Origin: Nocardioides lianchengensis
GTDB taxonomy: Bacteria; Actinomycetota; Actinomycetes; Propionibacteriales; Nocardioidaceae
DNA length: 64,000 bases
Assembly (NCBI RefSeq): GCF_900101465.1
Contig: NZ_FMZM01000006.1
Coordinates: 155,315 to 219,314, forward strand
Reading direction: 5' to 3'
Shown here: positions 43,491-51,580 of the stretch, piece by piece
Layout: each line of letters begins with the position of its first letter
Position numbering within the stretch: the stretch's first letter is position 1
Translations under genes and position numbers: made by a program
The notes under the pieces: model-generated
Told to the model about the DNA's origin: nothing
Database searches by the model: none
Seen by the model: only the letters and a program-made list of their open reading frames with translations

Positions 43491-44285
43491 ATGACTCCCG
43501 ACGCCCTCGCCGCCGCCGGTCTCCTCGTCGACCGGACGGGACCGGTCGTGACCGTGACGCTCGACCGACCCGATGTGCGCAACGCCCAGACGCCGGCCAC
43601 GTGGCGTGCGCTGGCCGCGGTGGGGGAGTCGCTCGACGACGAGGTGCGGGTCGTGGTGCTGCGCGGTTCGGGCCAGAGCTTCTCCGCCGGTCTCGACCGC
43701 TCGATGCTCGACCCGACGGCGGGCGGCGACGGGGTCGAGACCGTGGCCGGGTTGCTAGCGCTGTCCGACGAGGAGATGTCCGCGACGATCGACGACTACC
43801 AGCGCGGTTTCACCTGGCTGCGCGACCCGCGGTTCGTGTCGGTGGCCGCGGTCCAGGGCCACGCGATCGGGGCCGGCTTCCAGCTCGCCCTCAGCTGCGA
43901 TCTGCGGATCGCGGCCGACGACGCCCGGTTCTGCATGAAGGAGTCCGCGCTGGGCCTGGTCCCGGACCTCACGGGCACGAAGCCGCTGGTCGAGTCCGTG
44001 GGCTACGCCCGGGCGCTGGAGATCTGCGCGACGGCCCGGACGGTCGAGGCCGACGAGGCCCTGCGGATCGGTCTGGTGGCGTCCGTCGTACCAGCCGGGC
44101 AGCTGGACGCCGCGGTCGCCGAGCTGGTCGGTGCGCTGACCGCGCCGATGGCGGGCGCCGTCCGGGAGACCACGGCCCTGCTGCAGGGGGCGGCCGACCG
44201 GTCGCTGGACGACCAGCGACGGCTCGAGCGCGAGGCGCAGGTGCGTCGCTTCCGCGACGTGGCCCGCGCGCTCGCGGGGGACTGA
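43491..44285 (+). CDS. enoyl-CoA hydratase/isomerase family protein
   Basis: A 264-residue crotonase-fold protein, probably acting on an acyl-CoA. The oxyanion-hole segments are GQSFSAGLDRSML and VQGHAIGAGFQLALSCDLRIA. The later MKESALGLVPDLTGTKPL region is where catalytic acids sit in hydratases. I chose the ATG at 43491 (MTPDALAAAG) because TACGCT (43479-43484) ends six bases earlier, fitting leaderless expression; a GTG at 43458 would lie upstream of that promoter. It is followed after 14 bases by an ABC exporter gene. The substrate and exact reaction are not readable. Confidence 0.85.
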   Translation: MTPDALAAAGLLVDRTGPVVTVTLDRPDVRNAQTPATWRALAAVGESLDDEVRVVVLRGSGQSFSAGLDRSMLDPTAGGDGVETVAGLLALSDEEMSATIDDYQRGFTWLRDPRFVSVAAVQGHAIGAGFQLALSCDLRIAADDARFCMKESALGLVPDLTGTKPLVESVGYARALEICATARTVEADEALRIGLVASVVPAGQLDAAVAELVGALTAPMAGAVRETTALLQGAADRSLDDQRRLEREAQVRRFRDVARALAGD

Positions 44286-44299
44286 CGGGAGGAGGCACC

Positions 44300-46210
44300 G
44301 TGTCGGGGATGTACGGCGCCGGGACGGCCTGGCGCAACCTGCGGGCCGACCGCAGCGTGGTCGACAACCGGATCGAGGCGCGCACCGTGCGCCGCGTGGT
44401 CGGGTTCGCGCGCCCCCACCGGGGCCTGATCGCGGTCTTCCTGCTGCTCACGGTCATCGACGCCTCGACCGTGGTGGTCACCCCGCTCCTCGTGCAGCGG
44501 GTCGTCGACGACGGCATCCTGGCCGGCAACAGCGGCCTGGTCACGACCCTGGCCCTGGCGATGGCGGGCTTCGCCCTCTTCAGCGCCGTGCTGAGCGTGC
44601 TCAGCGGGTGGCTGTCCTCGCGGATCGGCGAAGGGTTGATCTTCGACCTCCGCACCCGCGTCTTCGCCCACGTCCAGCGCCAGTCGCTGGCCTTCTTCAC
44701 CCGCACCCAGACCGGCGCCCTCGTCTCCCGGCTCAACAACGACGTGATCGGAGCCCAGCGGGCCTTCACCAGCACGCTGTCCAGCACCGTCTCCAACTCC
44801 ATCGCCGTGGTCGTCGTCGGCATCACCATGCTGGCTCTCAGCTGGCAGGTGACCCTGCTCTGCCTCGCGATGTTCCCGCTGCTCTTCCTGGTGTCGCGGT
44901 TCGTCAGCGGCCGGCTGGCCGGCCTGACCCGCCAGCAGATGGACGGCAACGCCGACCTCGGCACGGTGATGACCGAGCGCTTCAACGTCGGTGGCGCCAT
45001 GCTGCTCAAGCTCTTCGGCCGGCGCCGCGAGGAGGACGAGCTGTTCGCGGTCAAGGCGGCCCGGGTCCGCGACCTCGGGATCCGGATCTCCCTCATCACC
45101 CGGCTGTTCGGTGCGTCGATGATGGCGGTGCCCGCGCTCGCCGCCGCGCTCGTCTACGGCGTCGGCGGGCACCTGGCCATCAGCGGCACGCTCACGGTCG
45201 GGACCCTGCTCGCTCTCGCGACGCTGCTGCTGCGCCTGCTGGGTCCGCTCCAGGGGCTGTCCAACGTCCGGATCGACGTGATGACGGCGCTGGTGAGCTT
45301 CGAGCGGGTCTTCGAGGTGCTCGACCTGCCGTCGCTGATCCAGGAACGGCACGGCGCGACCCGGCTCCCGGCCACCGCGTCGCGGCTCGAGCTCGAGCAC
45401 GTCGACTTCACCTACCCACGCGCCGACGACGTCTCGCTCGCCTCCCTGGAGGGGATCGCCCGGGTGGAGTCCCGGGAGCACACCCAGGTCCTCCACGACG
45501 TCACCTTCGTGGCCGACTCCGGCCAGATGGTGGCGCTGGTCGGTCCCTCGGGCGCCGGCAAGACCACCGTCACCCACCTCGTGGCGCGGCTCTACGACCC
45601 CACGGCCGGGACGGTGCGCGTCGACGGCCACGACGTGCGCGACGTGAGCCTGCAGTCCCTCGAGGACGTGGTCGGCTACGTCACCCAGGACGCGCACATG
45701 TTCCACGACACCATCCGCGGCAACCTGCTCTACGCCCGGCCCGGCGCCACCGACGACGAGGTCTGGGCGGCCTTGGAGGCGGCCCAGATCGCCGGCCTGG
45801 TCCGTGCCCTGCCCGACGGGCTGGGCACCGTGGTCGGGGACCGCGGCTACCGGCTCTCGGGAGGCGAGCGCCAACGACTGGCGATCGCCCGGTTGCTGCT
45901 GAAGTCGCCGTCGATCGTGATCCTCGACGAGGCCACCGCCCACCTCGACAGCGAGTCCGAGGCCTCGGTCCAGCGCGCGCTCGACGCCGCCCTCGCGGGC
46001 CGGACGTCACTGGTCATCGCCCACCGCCTCTCCACCGTCCGCAACGCCGACCTGATCCTGGTCCTGGAGGACGGCCGGATCGTCCAGTCCGGCACCCACC
46101 TGGAGCTGCTGGCCCAGGGCGGTCTCTACGCCGACCTCTACCGGACCCAGTTCGTGGAGGACGACGGGGCCCCGCCCGACGCGGTCGAGGCCGTCTGGGG
46201 GACCGTCTGA
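44300..46210 (+). CDS. ABC exporter, fused membrane and ATPase domains
   Basis: A 636-residue half-transporter with a six-helix type I exporter domain at about 25-330 and an ATPase domain after that. Walker A is VGPSGAGKTTVTH, the signature is YRLSGGERQRLAIA, Walker B is SIVILDEATAHLD and the switch is VIAHRLSTV. It probably dimerises and exports lipids, peptides or drugs. I chose the GTG at 44300 (VSGMYGAGTAW) because GGGAGGAGG lies just upstream and the frame before it is a shadow of the hydratase gene. Its TGA shares one base with the SDR ATG (TGATG). Confidence 0.92.
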   Translation: MSGMYGAGTAWRNLRADRSVVDNRIEARTVRRVVGFARPHRGLIAVFLLLTVIDASTVVVTPLLVQRVVDDGILAGNSGLVTTLALAMAGFALFSAVLSVLSGWLSSRIGEGLIFDLRTRVFAHVQRQSLAFFTRTQTGALVSRLNNDVIGAQRAFTSTLSSTVSNSIAVVVVGITMLALSWQVTLLCLAMFPLLFLVSRFVSGRLAGLTRQQMDGNADLGTVMTERFNVGGAMLLKLFGRRREEDELFAVKAARVRDLGIRISLITRLFGASMMAVPALAAALVYGVGGHLAISGTLTVGTLLALATLLLRLLGPLQGLSNVRIDVMTALVSFERVFEVLDLPSLIQERHGATRLPATASRLELEHVDFTYPRADDVSLASLEGIARVESREHTQVLHDVTFVADSGQMVALVGPSGAGKTTVTHLVARLYDPTAGTVRVDGHDVRDVSLQSLEDVVGYVTQDAHMFHDTIRGNLLYARPGATDDEVWAALEAAQIAGLVRALPDGLGTVVGDRGYRLSGGERQRLAIARLLLKSPSIVILDEATAHLDSESEASVQRALDAALAGRTSLVIAHRLSTVRNADLILVLEDGRIVQSGTHLELLAQGGLYADLYRTQFVEDDGAPPDAVEAVWGTV

Positions 46211-46965
46211 TGGACCTGGGCCTGACGGACCGGGTCTTCGTCGTCACCGGAGGGGCCCGCGGGCTCGGCCGCGCCACAGCCGACGTGCTGGTGGCCGAGG
46301 GCGCCCGGGTGGTGCTCTCGGGCCGGTCGGCGGTCTCCCTCGACCGGGCGGTGGCCGACCTCGGTCCCGCGGCCGTCGCCGTCGTGGCCGACAACGCCGA
46401 CCCGGCCACGCCGGACCGTCTGGTGGCCGCCGCCCAGGGGGCCTGGGGTCGCCTGGACGGAGCGTTGATCAGTGTGGGCGGTCCGCCGCCAGGTGCCGTC
46501 AGCGAAGTCACGGACGAGCAGTGGACGACCGCGTTCGAGTCGGTCTTCCTGGGCGCGGTCCGGCTGGGTCGGGTGCTGGCCGCCGGGCTGGGCGAGAGTG
46601 GGTCGCTGGCCTTCGTGCTCTCCACGAGCGTCCGCGCGCCGCTGGCCGACCTGGCCATCTCCAACGGGCTGCGCCCGGGGCTGGCCATGGTCGCCAAGAC
46701 GCTGGCCGACGAGGTGGGCCCGCGGGGCGTCCGCGTCAACGGACTGCTGCCGGGACGGGTCGCCACCGAGCGGGTGGCCGAGCTGGACGCGGCGGCGGAC
46801 GACCCGGCCGCTGCCCGCGAGTCGGCGCTGGCCCGGATCCCGCTGCGTCGTCAGGGCGAGCCGGAGGAGTTCGGCCGGGCGGCCGCGTTCCTGCTCTCGC
46901 CGGCGGCCTCGTACGTCTCCGGGGCGATGCTCCCGGTCGACGGCGGGTCACTGCGGGGGATCTGA
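46210..46965 (+). CDS. atypical SDR lacking the Tyr-x3-Lys motif
   Basis: A 251-residue SDR-fold protein. The cofactor site VVTGGARGLGRATA is normal. The NNAG position reads ISVGGPPPGA, and the catalytic Tyr and Lys positions hold Ser and Arg (AISNGLRPGLAMVAKTLA). The upstream serine region (LSTSVRAPLAD) and the C-terminal YVSGAMLPVDGG are conserved. I recall SDR subgroups with the same GGPPPG and SNGLR features, so this is a subgroup trait rather than damage; the reaction is unknown. It is coupled to the ABC exporter, and its last 115 bases overlap the end of SURF1 on the other strand. Confidence 0.85.
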   Translation: MDLGLTDRVFVVTGGARGLGRATADVLVAEGARVVLSGRSAVSLDRAVADLGPAAVAVVADNADPATPDRLVAAAQGAWGRLDGALISVGGPPPGAVSEVTDEQWTTAFESVFLGAVRLGRVLAAGLGESGSLAFVLSTSVRAPLADLAISNGLRPGLAMVAKTLADEVGPRGVRVNGLLPGRVATERVAELDAAADDPAAARESALARIPLRRQGEPEEFGRAAAFLLSPAASYVSGAMLPVDGGSLRGI

Positions 46966-47813
46966 CCGCGGCGGCGCGCCTCCTCGGCCGCGACCGCCTG
47001 CTTGTAGCGCTCGCGCCGGGCGCGGCGGGCGTCCCGGTCGGGACGACCGGGCTTCCCGGACCCTCGGTCGCGACGCGCCGACGGGCCGCCGCGCCACTCG
47101 TCGTACGCGAACCAGCCGAATCCGCCGATCGCGAGGACGCCGAAGAACCACCACTGCAGGCCGTAGAAGAAGTGCGGCCCGTTGTCGAGCTCCGGAAGCT
47201 CGACGGCGACCAGTGGCTCGGCGGCCGGCGGGTCCTCCGAGCGGAGCTCGACCCAGCCGCCGTACACCTCGCGGTCGAGCGCCGCGCCGATCGCGTGGCT
47301 GTCGACCGCGCGGGTGGAGCCGTCGTTGACCCGGGTGCTGTCGCCGGAGCCGTCGGCGCGGACGTAGCCGGTGACCGTGACCTCGCCCGCCGGGGGCTCG
47401 GGCACGGTGCCGATGTCGCCGCCCTGGTTGATGGTGGGCATCCAGCCCCGGTTGACCAGCAGGGCCGTGCCGTCGTCGGTGACGAGCGGGACGACGACGT
47501 CCACGCCGCTCTCCTCGGTGCGCGGGCTGGCGCTGTAGCGGACCACCACCGTGTCGGCGGGGGCGTAGGTGCCGGTGGCGGTCACGACCCGCCACTCGTC
47601 CCCGTCGTCCACCTCGCGACCGGGCGCCAGCACGTCGCCGACCGCCGCCGGGTCCCGCGCCTCGTTGGCCCGGACCACGGCGTTGTCGGCCTTCCGGTCC
47701 TCCAGACGGTGGAACTGCCACTCGCCGAGCCACCAGGTGGCGTAGGCGACGACGGCGATCGCCGCGGCGAAGAGCAGCCAGCGGCGGCTCAGCAGGAACC
47801 CGAACGACCGCAC
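46851..47813 (-). CDS. SURF1-family cytochrome oxidase assembly protein
   Basis: A 320-residue membrane protein that assists heme A insertion into cytochrome c oxidase subunit I. It has the SURF1 pattern of two helices, about 10-30 (RRWLLFAAAIAVVAYATWWL) and about 222-240 (FFYGLQWWFFGVLAIGGFGW), with an outer domain between them containing GEWQFHRLEDRK, LVNRGWMP and DNGPHFFYGLQWW. A charged C-terminal tail of about 75 residues follows helix 2. The GTG at 47813 lies six bases after TAACCT (47820-47825), a leaderless start. The gene fits functionally with ctaB and ctaA, though it is about 30 kb away from them. Confidence 0.87.
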   Translation of the reverse strand: MRSFGFLLSRRWLLFAAAIAVVAYATWWLGEWQFHRLEDRKADNAVVRANEARDPAAVGDVLAPGREVDDGDEWRVVTATGTYAPADTVVVRYSASPRTEESGVDVVVPLVTDDGTALLVNRGWMPTINQGGDIGTVPEPPAGEVTVTGYVRADGSGDSTRVNDGSTRAVDSHAIGAALDREVYGGWVELRSEDPPAAEPLVAVELPELDNGPHFFYGLQWWFFGVLAIGGFGWFAYDEWRGGPSARRDRGSGKPGRPDRDARRARRERYKQAVAAEEARRRGQIPRSDPPSTGSIAPETYEAAGESRNAAARPNSSGSP

Positions 47814-47854
47814 GCCACGAGGTTAGTCGCCCCCACCCGACCTACACTTCAGGG

Positions 47855-48862
47855 GTGCCGACCCCCACTGCTCGCGAGCTCTCCGACCGATACGGCCGGG
47901 TCGCGCGCGACCTGAGGGTCTCGCTCACCGACAAGTGCAACCTGCGCTGCTCCTACTGCATGCCGGAGGAGGGCCTTGACTGGCTCGAGAACGAGCGGGT
48001 GCTGACCGACGACGAGGTGGTCCGCCTGGTGCGCGTCGGCGTCGAGCTGCTGGGCGTGCAGGAGGTGCGGTTCACCGGCGGGGAGCCGCTGGTGCGCCGG
48101 GGGGTCGTCGACATCGTCCGCCGCAGCCGGGAGATCTCGCCCGACGTCGAGCTGTCGATGACCACGAACGCCCTCGGCCTGGCCCGGACGGCTCCGGCGC
48201 TGAAGGCGGCCGGCCTCGACCGGGTCAACGTCAGCCTCGACACGGTGCGCCGCGATACCTTCCACGAGATCACCCGGCGCGACCGGCTCGACGACGTGGT
48301 CGCCGGCCTCGAGGCGGCGTACGACGCGGGCCTGGGTCCGGTCAAGGTCAACGCCGTCCTGCTGCGCGGAGTGAACGACGACCAGGCGCCCGAGCTGCTC
48401 GGCTGGGCGGTCGAGCGCGGCTACGAGCTGCGGTTCATCGAGCAGATGCCGCTCGACGCCCAGCACGGCTGGACCCGCGACGACATGATCACCGCCGACG
48501 AGATCCTGGCCTCGCTGCAGGCGGCGTACGACCTGACGCCGGCGGTCGAGCCCCGGGGGAGCGCCCCCGCCGAGCTGTGGCTGGTCGACGGCGGTCCGGC
48601 GACCGTCGGCGTGATCGCCTCGGTCACGCGGCCCTTCTGCGGCGACTGCGACCGGGTCCGGCTCACCGCCGACGGCCAGGTGCGCAACTGCCTGTTCGCC
48701 CGCGAGGAGTCCGACCTGCGCGCCGCGATGCGCAGCGGGGCCACCGACGAGGAGCTCGCCGACCGCTGGGTGGTCGCGATGCGCGGCAAGCGGGCCGGTC
48801 ACGGCATCGACGACCCCACGTTCCTACAGCCCGATCGGCCGATGTCCGCGATCGGCGGCTGA
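47855..48862 (+). CDS. moaA: GTP 3',8-cyclase (molybdenum cofactor biosynthesis)
   Basis: Radical SAM enzyme that starts molybdopterin synthesis from GTP. It is 335 residues, full length. The first [4Fe-4S] cluster is bound by C28, C32 and C35 in DKCNLRCSYCMPEE, followed by FTGGEPLVRRG. The C-terminal cluster ligands are in RPFCGDCDRVRL and QVRNCLF. The protein ends SAIGG, the Gly-Gly tail needed for activity. The GTG at 47855 lies six bases after TACACT (47843-47848), a leaderless start divergent from SURF1. No other moa gene is in the window. Confidence 0.95.
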   Translation: MPTPTARELSDRYGRVARDLRVSLTDKCNLRCSYCMPEEGLDWLENERVLTDDEVVRLVRVGVELLGVQEVRFTGGEPLVRRGVVDIVRRSREISPDVELSMTTNALGLARTAPALKAAGLDRVNVSLDTVRRDTFHEITRRDRLDDVVAGLEAAYDAGLGPVKVNAVLLRGVNDDQAPELLGWAVERGYELRFIEQMPLDAQHGWTRDDMITADEILASLQAAYDLTPAVEPRGSAPAELWLVDGGPATVGVIASVTRPFCGDCDRVRLTADGQVRNCLFAREESDLRAAMRSGATDEELADRWVVAMRGKRAGHGIDDPTFLQPDRPMSAIGG

Positions 48863-48864
48863 CC

Positions 48865-49137
48865 TCAGACGGGCCGGCCCGGATCCTCGCGCTCGGGATC
48901 GTGCGGCTCGACGTCCTTCAGGAATCCGCGCGAGCCCAGGAAGTCGGACAGCGTCGGCCGGTGCTCGTCGCAGGCCAGCCAGATCTTGCGCCGCTCCGGG
49001 GTGTGCAGGCGCGGGTTGTTCCACAGCAGGTCCCACGCGGGCGCCGTCGTGCAGCCCTTCGAGGAGCAGGTGGGCGCCTCGGGACCGAGCGCGGTCACCG
49101 GCGACCCGCCGTACGGGACGTGGTGCCGGAAGGCCAC
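48865..49137 (-). CDS. small conserved-type protein with Cys/His site
   Basis: A 90-residue protein of unknown function. It has C24 and C29 (CSSKGC) and C56 with H59 (LACDEH), a possible metal site. The core is LLWNNPRLHTPERRKIW, and LSDFLGSRGFLKDV follows. I believe similar short proteins occur widely in actinobacteria and are often labelled with unsupported enzyme names, so I give none. The GTG start at 49137 (VAFRHHVPYGG) lacks a clear ribosome site. It is convergent with moaA, with two bases between the stops. Confidence 0.68.
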   Translation of the reverse strand: MAFRHHVPYGGSPVTALGPEAPTCSSKGCTTAPAWDLLWNNPRLHTPERRKIWLACDEHRPTLSDFLGSRGFLKDVEPHDPEREDPGRPV

Positions 49138-49192
49138 GGGGGGAGCTCTCCGGCACCACGCGCCGGCGATTCTCCCATGCCGGGGGAGGTAT

Positions 49193-49531
49193 TCACAGGC
49201 GCTCCCGGCCGTCGTCGATTGGCTTCGCCGTGGAGGCGTCGAGCTCGCGCCGGTAGGCGGTGTCGGCGAGGTCGAAGGCGTCCGAGCGCATGCTCACCGC
49301 ATTGGCCATCACCACGGCGATGTACGGCAGGATCAGGGCTCCGAAGATGAGGATCGGCCACAGCCACCCGACGCCGGCGAGCGCCGCGATGATGGCGCCG
49401 ACGAAGCAGAGCGACCGCAGGCTCATCGAGAGCAGGTAGCGGCGCTGCCGGATCGCGATGTCGGCGTTGCGGTCCGAGGCGGCCGTGGTGATCCGGACCG
49501 CCTGGGGAGAGCGGTTCCGGTCCCTGGCCAT
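49193..49531 (-). CDS. DUF3099-type two-helix membrane protein
   Basis: A 112-residue protein starting MARDRNRSPQAVRITTAASD, with RQRRYLLSMSLRSLCFVG leading into the first helix and a second helix at WPILIFGALILPYIAVVMAN. The layout (ITTA..S...DIAIRQRRYL) matches the DUF3099 family of small actinobacterial membrane proteins. The function is unknown. The ATG at 49531 lies six bases after TACGCT (49538-49543), so it is probably leaderless. It is divergent from dodecin. Confidence 0.75.
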   Translation of the reverse strand: MARDRNRSPQAVRITTAASDRNADIAIRQRRYLLSMSLRSLCFVGAIIAALAGVGWLWPILIFGALILPYIAVVMANAVSMRSDAFDLADTAYRRELDASTAKPIDDGRERL

Positions 49532-49618
49532 GCCTTCAGCGTACGTCGGGCGGACGACCGACCGGAGCCCCCTCCCGGGTGGCCTACGATCGGCCTCCCA
49601 CGACCGTTCGGAGGATCC

Positions 49619-49831
49619 ATGTCCAACCGCACCTACCGCGTGACCGAGATCGTCGGCACCTCGCCCGAGGGCATCGACGAGGCGATCCGGAACGGCGTCT
49701 CGCGGGCGGGCCAGACCCTGCGTCACCTCGACTGGTTCGAGGTCCTCCAGGTGCGCGGCCAGATCAAGGACGGCGCGGTCGAGCACTTCCAGGTGAGCAT
49801 GAAGGTCGGCTTCCGCCTCGAAGACGACTGA
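49619..49831 (+). CDS. dodecin family flavin-binding protein
   Basis: A 70-residue protein that would form a hollow dodecamer binding flavins, thought to store or buffer flavin cofactors. It reads MSNRTYRVTEIVGTSPEGID, then AIRNGVSRAGQTLRHLDWFEVLQ with the flavin-stacking Trp, and ends VSMKVGFRLED, the standard closing strand. The ATG has a GGAGGA site and a TACGAT hexamer about 34 bases upstream. A hairpin repeat begins nine bases after its stop. Confidence 0.92.
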   Translation: MSNRTYRVTEIVGTSPEGIDEAIRNGVSRAGQTLRHLDWFEVLQVRGQIKDGAVEHFQVSMKVGFRLEDD

Positions 49832-49839
49832 TCCGCGGC

Positions 49840-49865
49840 CTCAGCCTGAGCTTGCGAAGGCTGAG
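49840..49865. repeat. hairpin repeat with loop GAGCYTGCGA, copy B
   Basis: Stem CTCAGCCT/AGGCTGAG with a ten-base loop GAGCTTGCGA (49848-49857), just after the dodecin stop. Loop length and sequence match copies at 27476 and 53257, while the stem sequence differs but still pairs, which argues for selection on structure. Confidence 0.6.
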
Positions 49866-49877
49866 AGGCTGCCGCGA

Positions 49878-49975
49878 GGTCGAGTAGCCGCGCGACCGAG
49901 GAACGAGGTCGCGACCGGCGTAGCGAGACCTGGACGGAGGGTCTCGATACGCTCGCTGGCGCTCGCTACTCGACC
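49878..49975. repeat. compound inverted repeat, REP-like
   Basis: GGTCGAGTAGC (49878-49888) is the perfect inverse of GCTACTCGACC (49965-49975). Inside lie CGAGACC/GGTCTCG (49924-49930 and 49940-49946) and the short repeat GCTCGCTGGCGCTCGCT. Sequences of the GTCTCGATACGC...GCTACTCGACC type are, as far as I recall, dispersed in Nocardioides genomes. There is no open frame. It fills most of the gap before fabG. Confidence 0.65.
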
Positions 49976-50043
49976 GACGAGGCAGCTGACGCGACCACGG
50001 CCCCGGTTCGGCGTACTGGTTGGTAGTCGATAGCGTCGCTGCC

Positions 50044-50769
50044 GTGAGCGACACAGACGAGTCCACTGGTCGGTCGGTCCTCGTGACCGGCGGCAACCGC
50101 GGCATCGGCCGGGCGATCGCCGAGGCGTTCGTCGCCAACGGCGACCGGGTCGCCGTGACCACCCGCAGCGGCGGTGCGCCCGAGGGGACGCTCGACGTCC
50201 GCTGCGACATCACCGACCCCGAGGCGGTCGAGGCCGCGTTCGCGACCGTCGAGGCCGCGCACGGTCCGGTCGAGGTGCTGGTGGCCAACGCCGGCGTCAC
50301 GCACGACACGCTGCTGCTCCGGATGTCCGAGGACGACTGGTCCTCGGTGATCGACACCAACCTCACCGGCTCCTTCCGGCTCGCCAAGCGGGCCTCGAAG
50401 GGCATGTTGCGGCTGCGCCGCGGCCGCATCGTCTTCATCTCCTCGGTGGTCGGCCTGCTCGGCTCGGCGGGGCAGGTCAACTACGCGGCCTCCAAGGCCG
50501 GCCTGGTCGGGATGGCGCGCTCGATCGCGCGGGAGCTGGGCTCTCGGTCGATCACGGCGAACGTCGTGGCGCCCGGCTTCGTGGAGACCGACATGACCGG
50601 CGTGCTCACCGACGAGCAGAAGGCCGCGATCAAGGCGCAGGTCCCGCTGGGGCGGTACGCCGCGCCGGAGGAGATCGCGTCGACCGTGCTGTGGCTGACC
50701 GGCGACGGCGCGAGCTACGTCACCGGGGCCGTCATCCCGGTCGACGGTGGACTAGGGATGGGGCACTGA
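50044..50769 (+). CDS. fabG: 3-oxoacyl-ACP reductase (FabG/MabA type)
   Basis: NADPH-dependent reductase of fatty acid synthase II, reducing 3-oxoacyl-ACP. It is 241 residues. The cofactor motif is LVTGGNRGIGRAIAE, then LVANAGVTHD, the catalytic Ser in IVFISSVVGLL, YxxxK in VNYAASKAGLVG, and APGFVETDMT. I chose the GTG at 50044 (VSDTDESTGRS), seven bases after TAGCGT (50031-50036), a leaderless start. It is followed after one base by the enoyl reductase gene, the same pairing as mabA-inhA in mycobacteria, which strongly supports a FAS II role. Confidence 0.93.
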   Translation: MSDTDESTGRSVLVTGGNRGIGRAIAEAFVANGDRVAVTTRSGGAPEGTLDVRCDITDPEAVEAAFATVEAAHGPVEVLVANAGVTHDTLLLRMSEDDWSSVIDTNLTGSFRLAKRASKGMLRLRRGRIVFISSVVGLLGSAGQVNYAASKAGLVGMARSIARELGSRSITANVVAPGFVETDMTGVLTDEQKAAIKAQVPLGRYAAPEEIASTVLWLTGDGASYVTGAVIPVDGGLGMGH

Positions 50770-50770
50770 C

Positions 50771-51553
50771 ATGAGCGGAATCCTGGACGGCAAGACGATC
50801 CTCGTCGCAGGCGTGACGATGGACAGCTCGATCGGCTTCGCCACCGCCAAGGTGGCGCAGGAGCAGGGTGCCACCGTGCTCATCTCCAACTTCGGCCGGG
50901 CGCTGAGCATCACCCGCCGGATCGCCAAGCGGCTCCCCGCCGAGCCGCCGGTGCTCGAGCTGGACGTGACCGACCCGGAGCACCTCGCGGGGCTGGTCGA
51001 CCAGGTGCGCGAGCACCTCGGTCCGGACGCCCGCCTCGACGGCGTGGTCCACTCGATCGCCTACGGCAACCCCGAGACGCTGCTGGGCGGCAAGTTCCTG
51101 GAGGGTCCGTGGGAGGACGTCGCCCAGGCCGTGCAGGTCTCGGCGTACTCGCTGAAGTCGCTCGCCATGGCGGCCAAGCCGCTGATGGGCCGGGGCGGCT
51201 CCGTGGTGGGGTTGACCTTCGACGCCACGGTGGCGTGGCCGGCGTACGACTGGATGGGCGTGGCGAAGGCCGGCCTGGAGTCCACGTCGCGCTACCTCGC
51301 CCGTGACCTGGGCCCCGACGGCATCCGCTGCAACCTGGTCTCCGCCGGTCCGCTGAAGACGCTGGCCGCGAAGGCGATCCCGGGCTTCTCCGACCTCGAG
51401 GCGATGTGGGAGACCCGCGCCCCGCTCGGCTGGGACAACGCCGACCACACGCCCACGGCCAAGGCGGTCTGCGCGCTGCTGTCGGACTTCTTCCCGGCGA
51501 CGTCGGGCGAGATCGTCCACGTCGACGGCGGCTTCCACGCGATGGGGGCCTAG
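50771..51553 (+). CDS. fabI: enoyl-ACP reductase (InhA/FabI type)
   Basis: NADH-dependent last step of the FAS II elongation cycle. It is 260 residues, one base after fabG. The glycine motif is the FabI form VAGVTMDSSIGFATA. HSIAYGNPE marks the acyl site, and the catalytic Y159 and K166 lie in PAYDWMGVAKAGLES, spaced Y-x6-K as in InhA, with F150 before them. SAGPLKTLAAKAI is the substrate loop. Numbering is almost identical to InhA. In mycobacteria inhA is followed by ferrochelatase, whereas here a Mur-ligase-like gene follows. Confidence 0.95.
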   Translation: MSGILDGKTILVAGVTMDSSIGFATAKVAQEQGATVLISNFGRALSITRRIAKRLPAEPPVLELDVTDPEHLAGLVDQVREHLGPDARLDGVVHSIAYGNPETLLGGKFLEGPWEDVAQAVQVSAYSLKSLAMAAKPLMGRGGSVVGLTFDATVAWPAYDWMGVAKAGLESTSRYLARDLGPDGIRCNLVSAGPLKTLAAKAIPGFSDLEAMWETRAPLGWDNADHTPTAKAVCALLSDFFPATSGEIVHVDGGFHAMGA

Positions 51554-51580
51554 CCCTCCCGTCTGGGTAACGTCCCGGGC

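Noticed and set aside
49840..49985. CRISPR-like array in the repeat-rich gap before fabG
   Set aside because: Repeats are inverted and nested rather than direct with regular spacers, and no cas gene is nearby.
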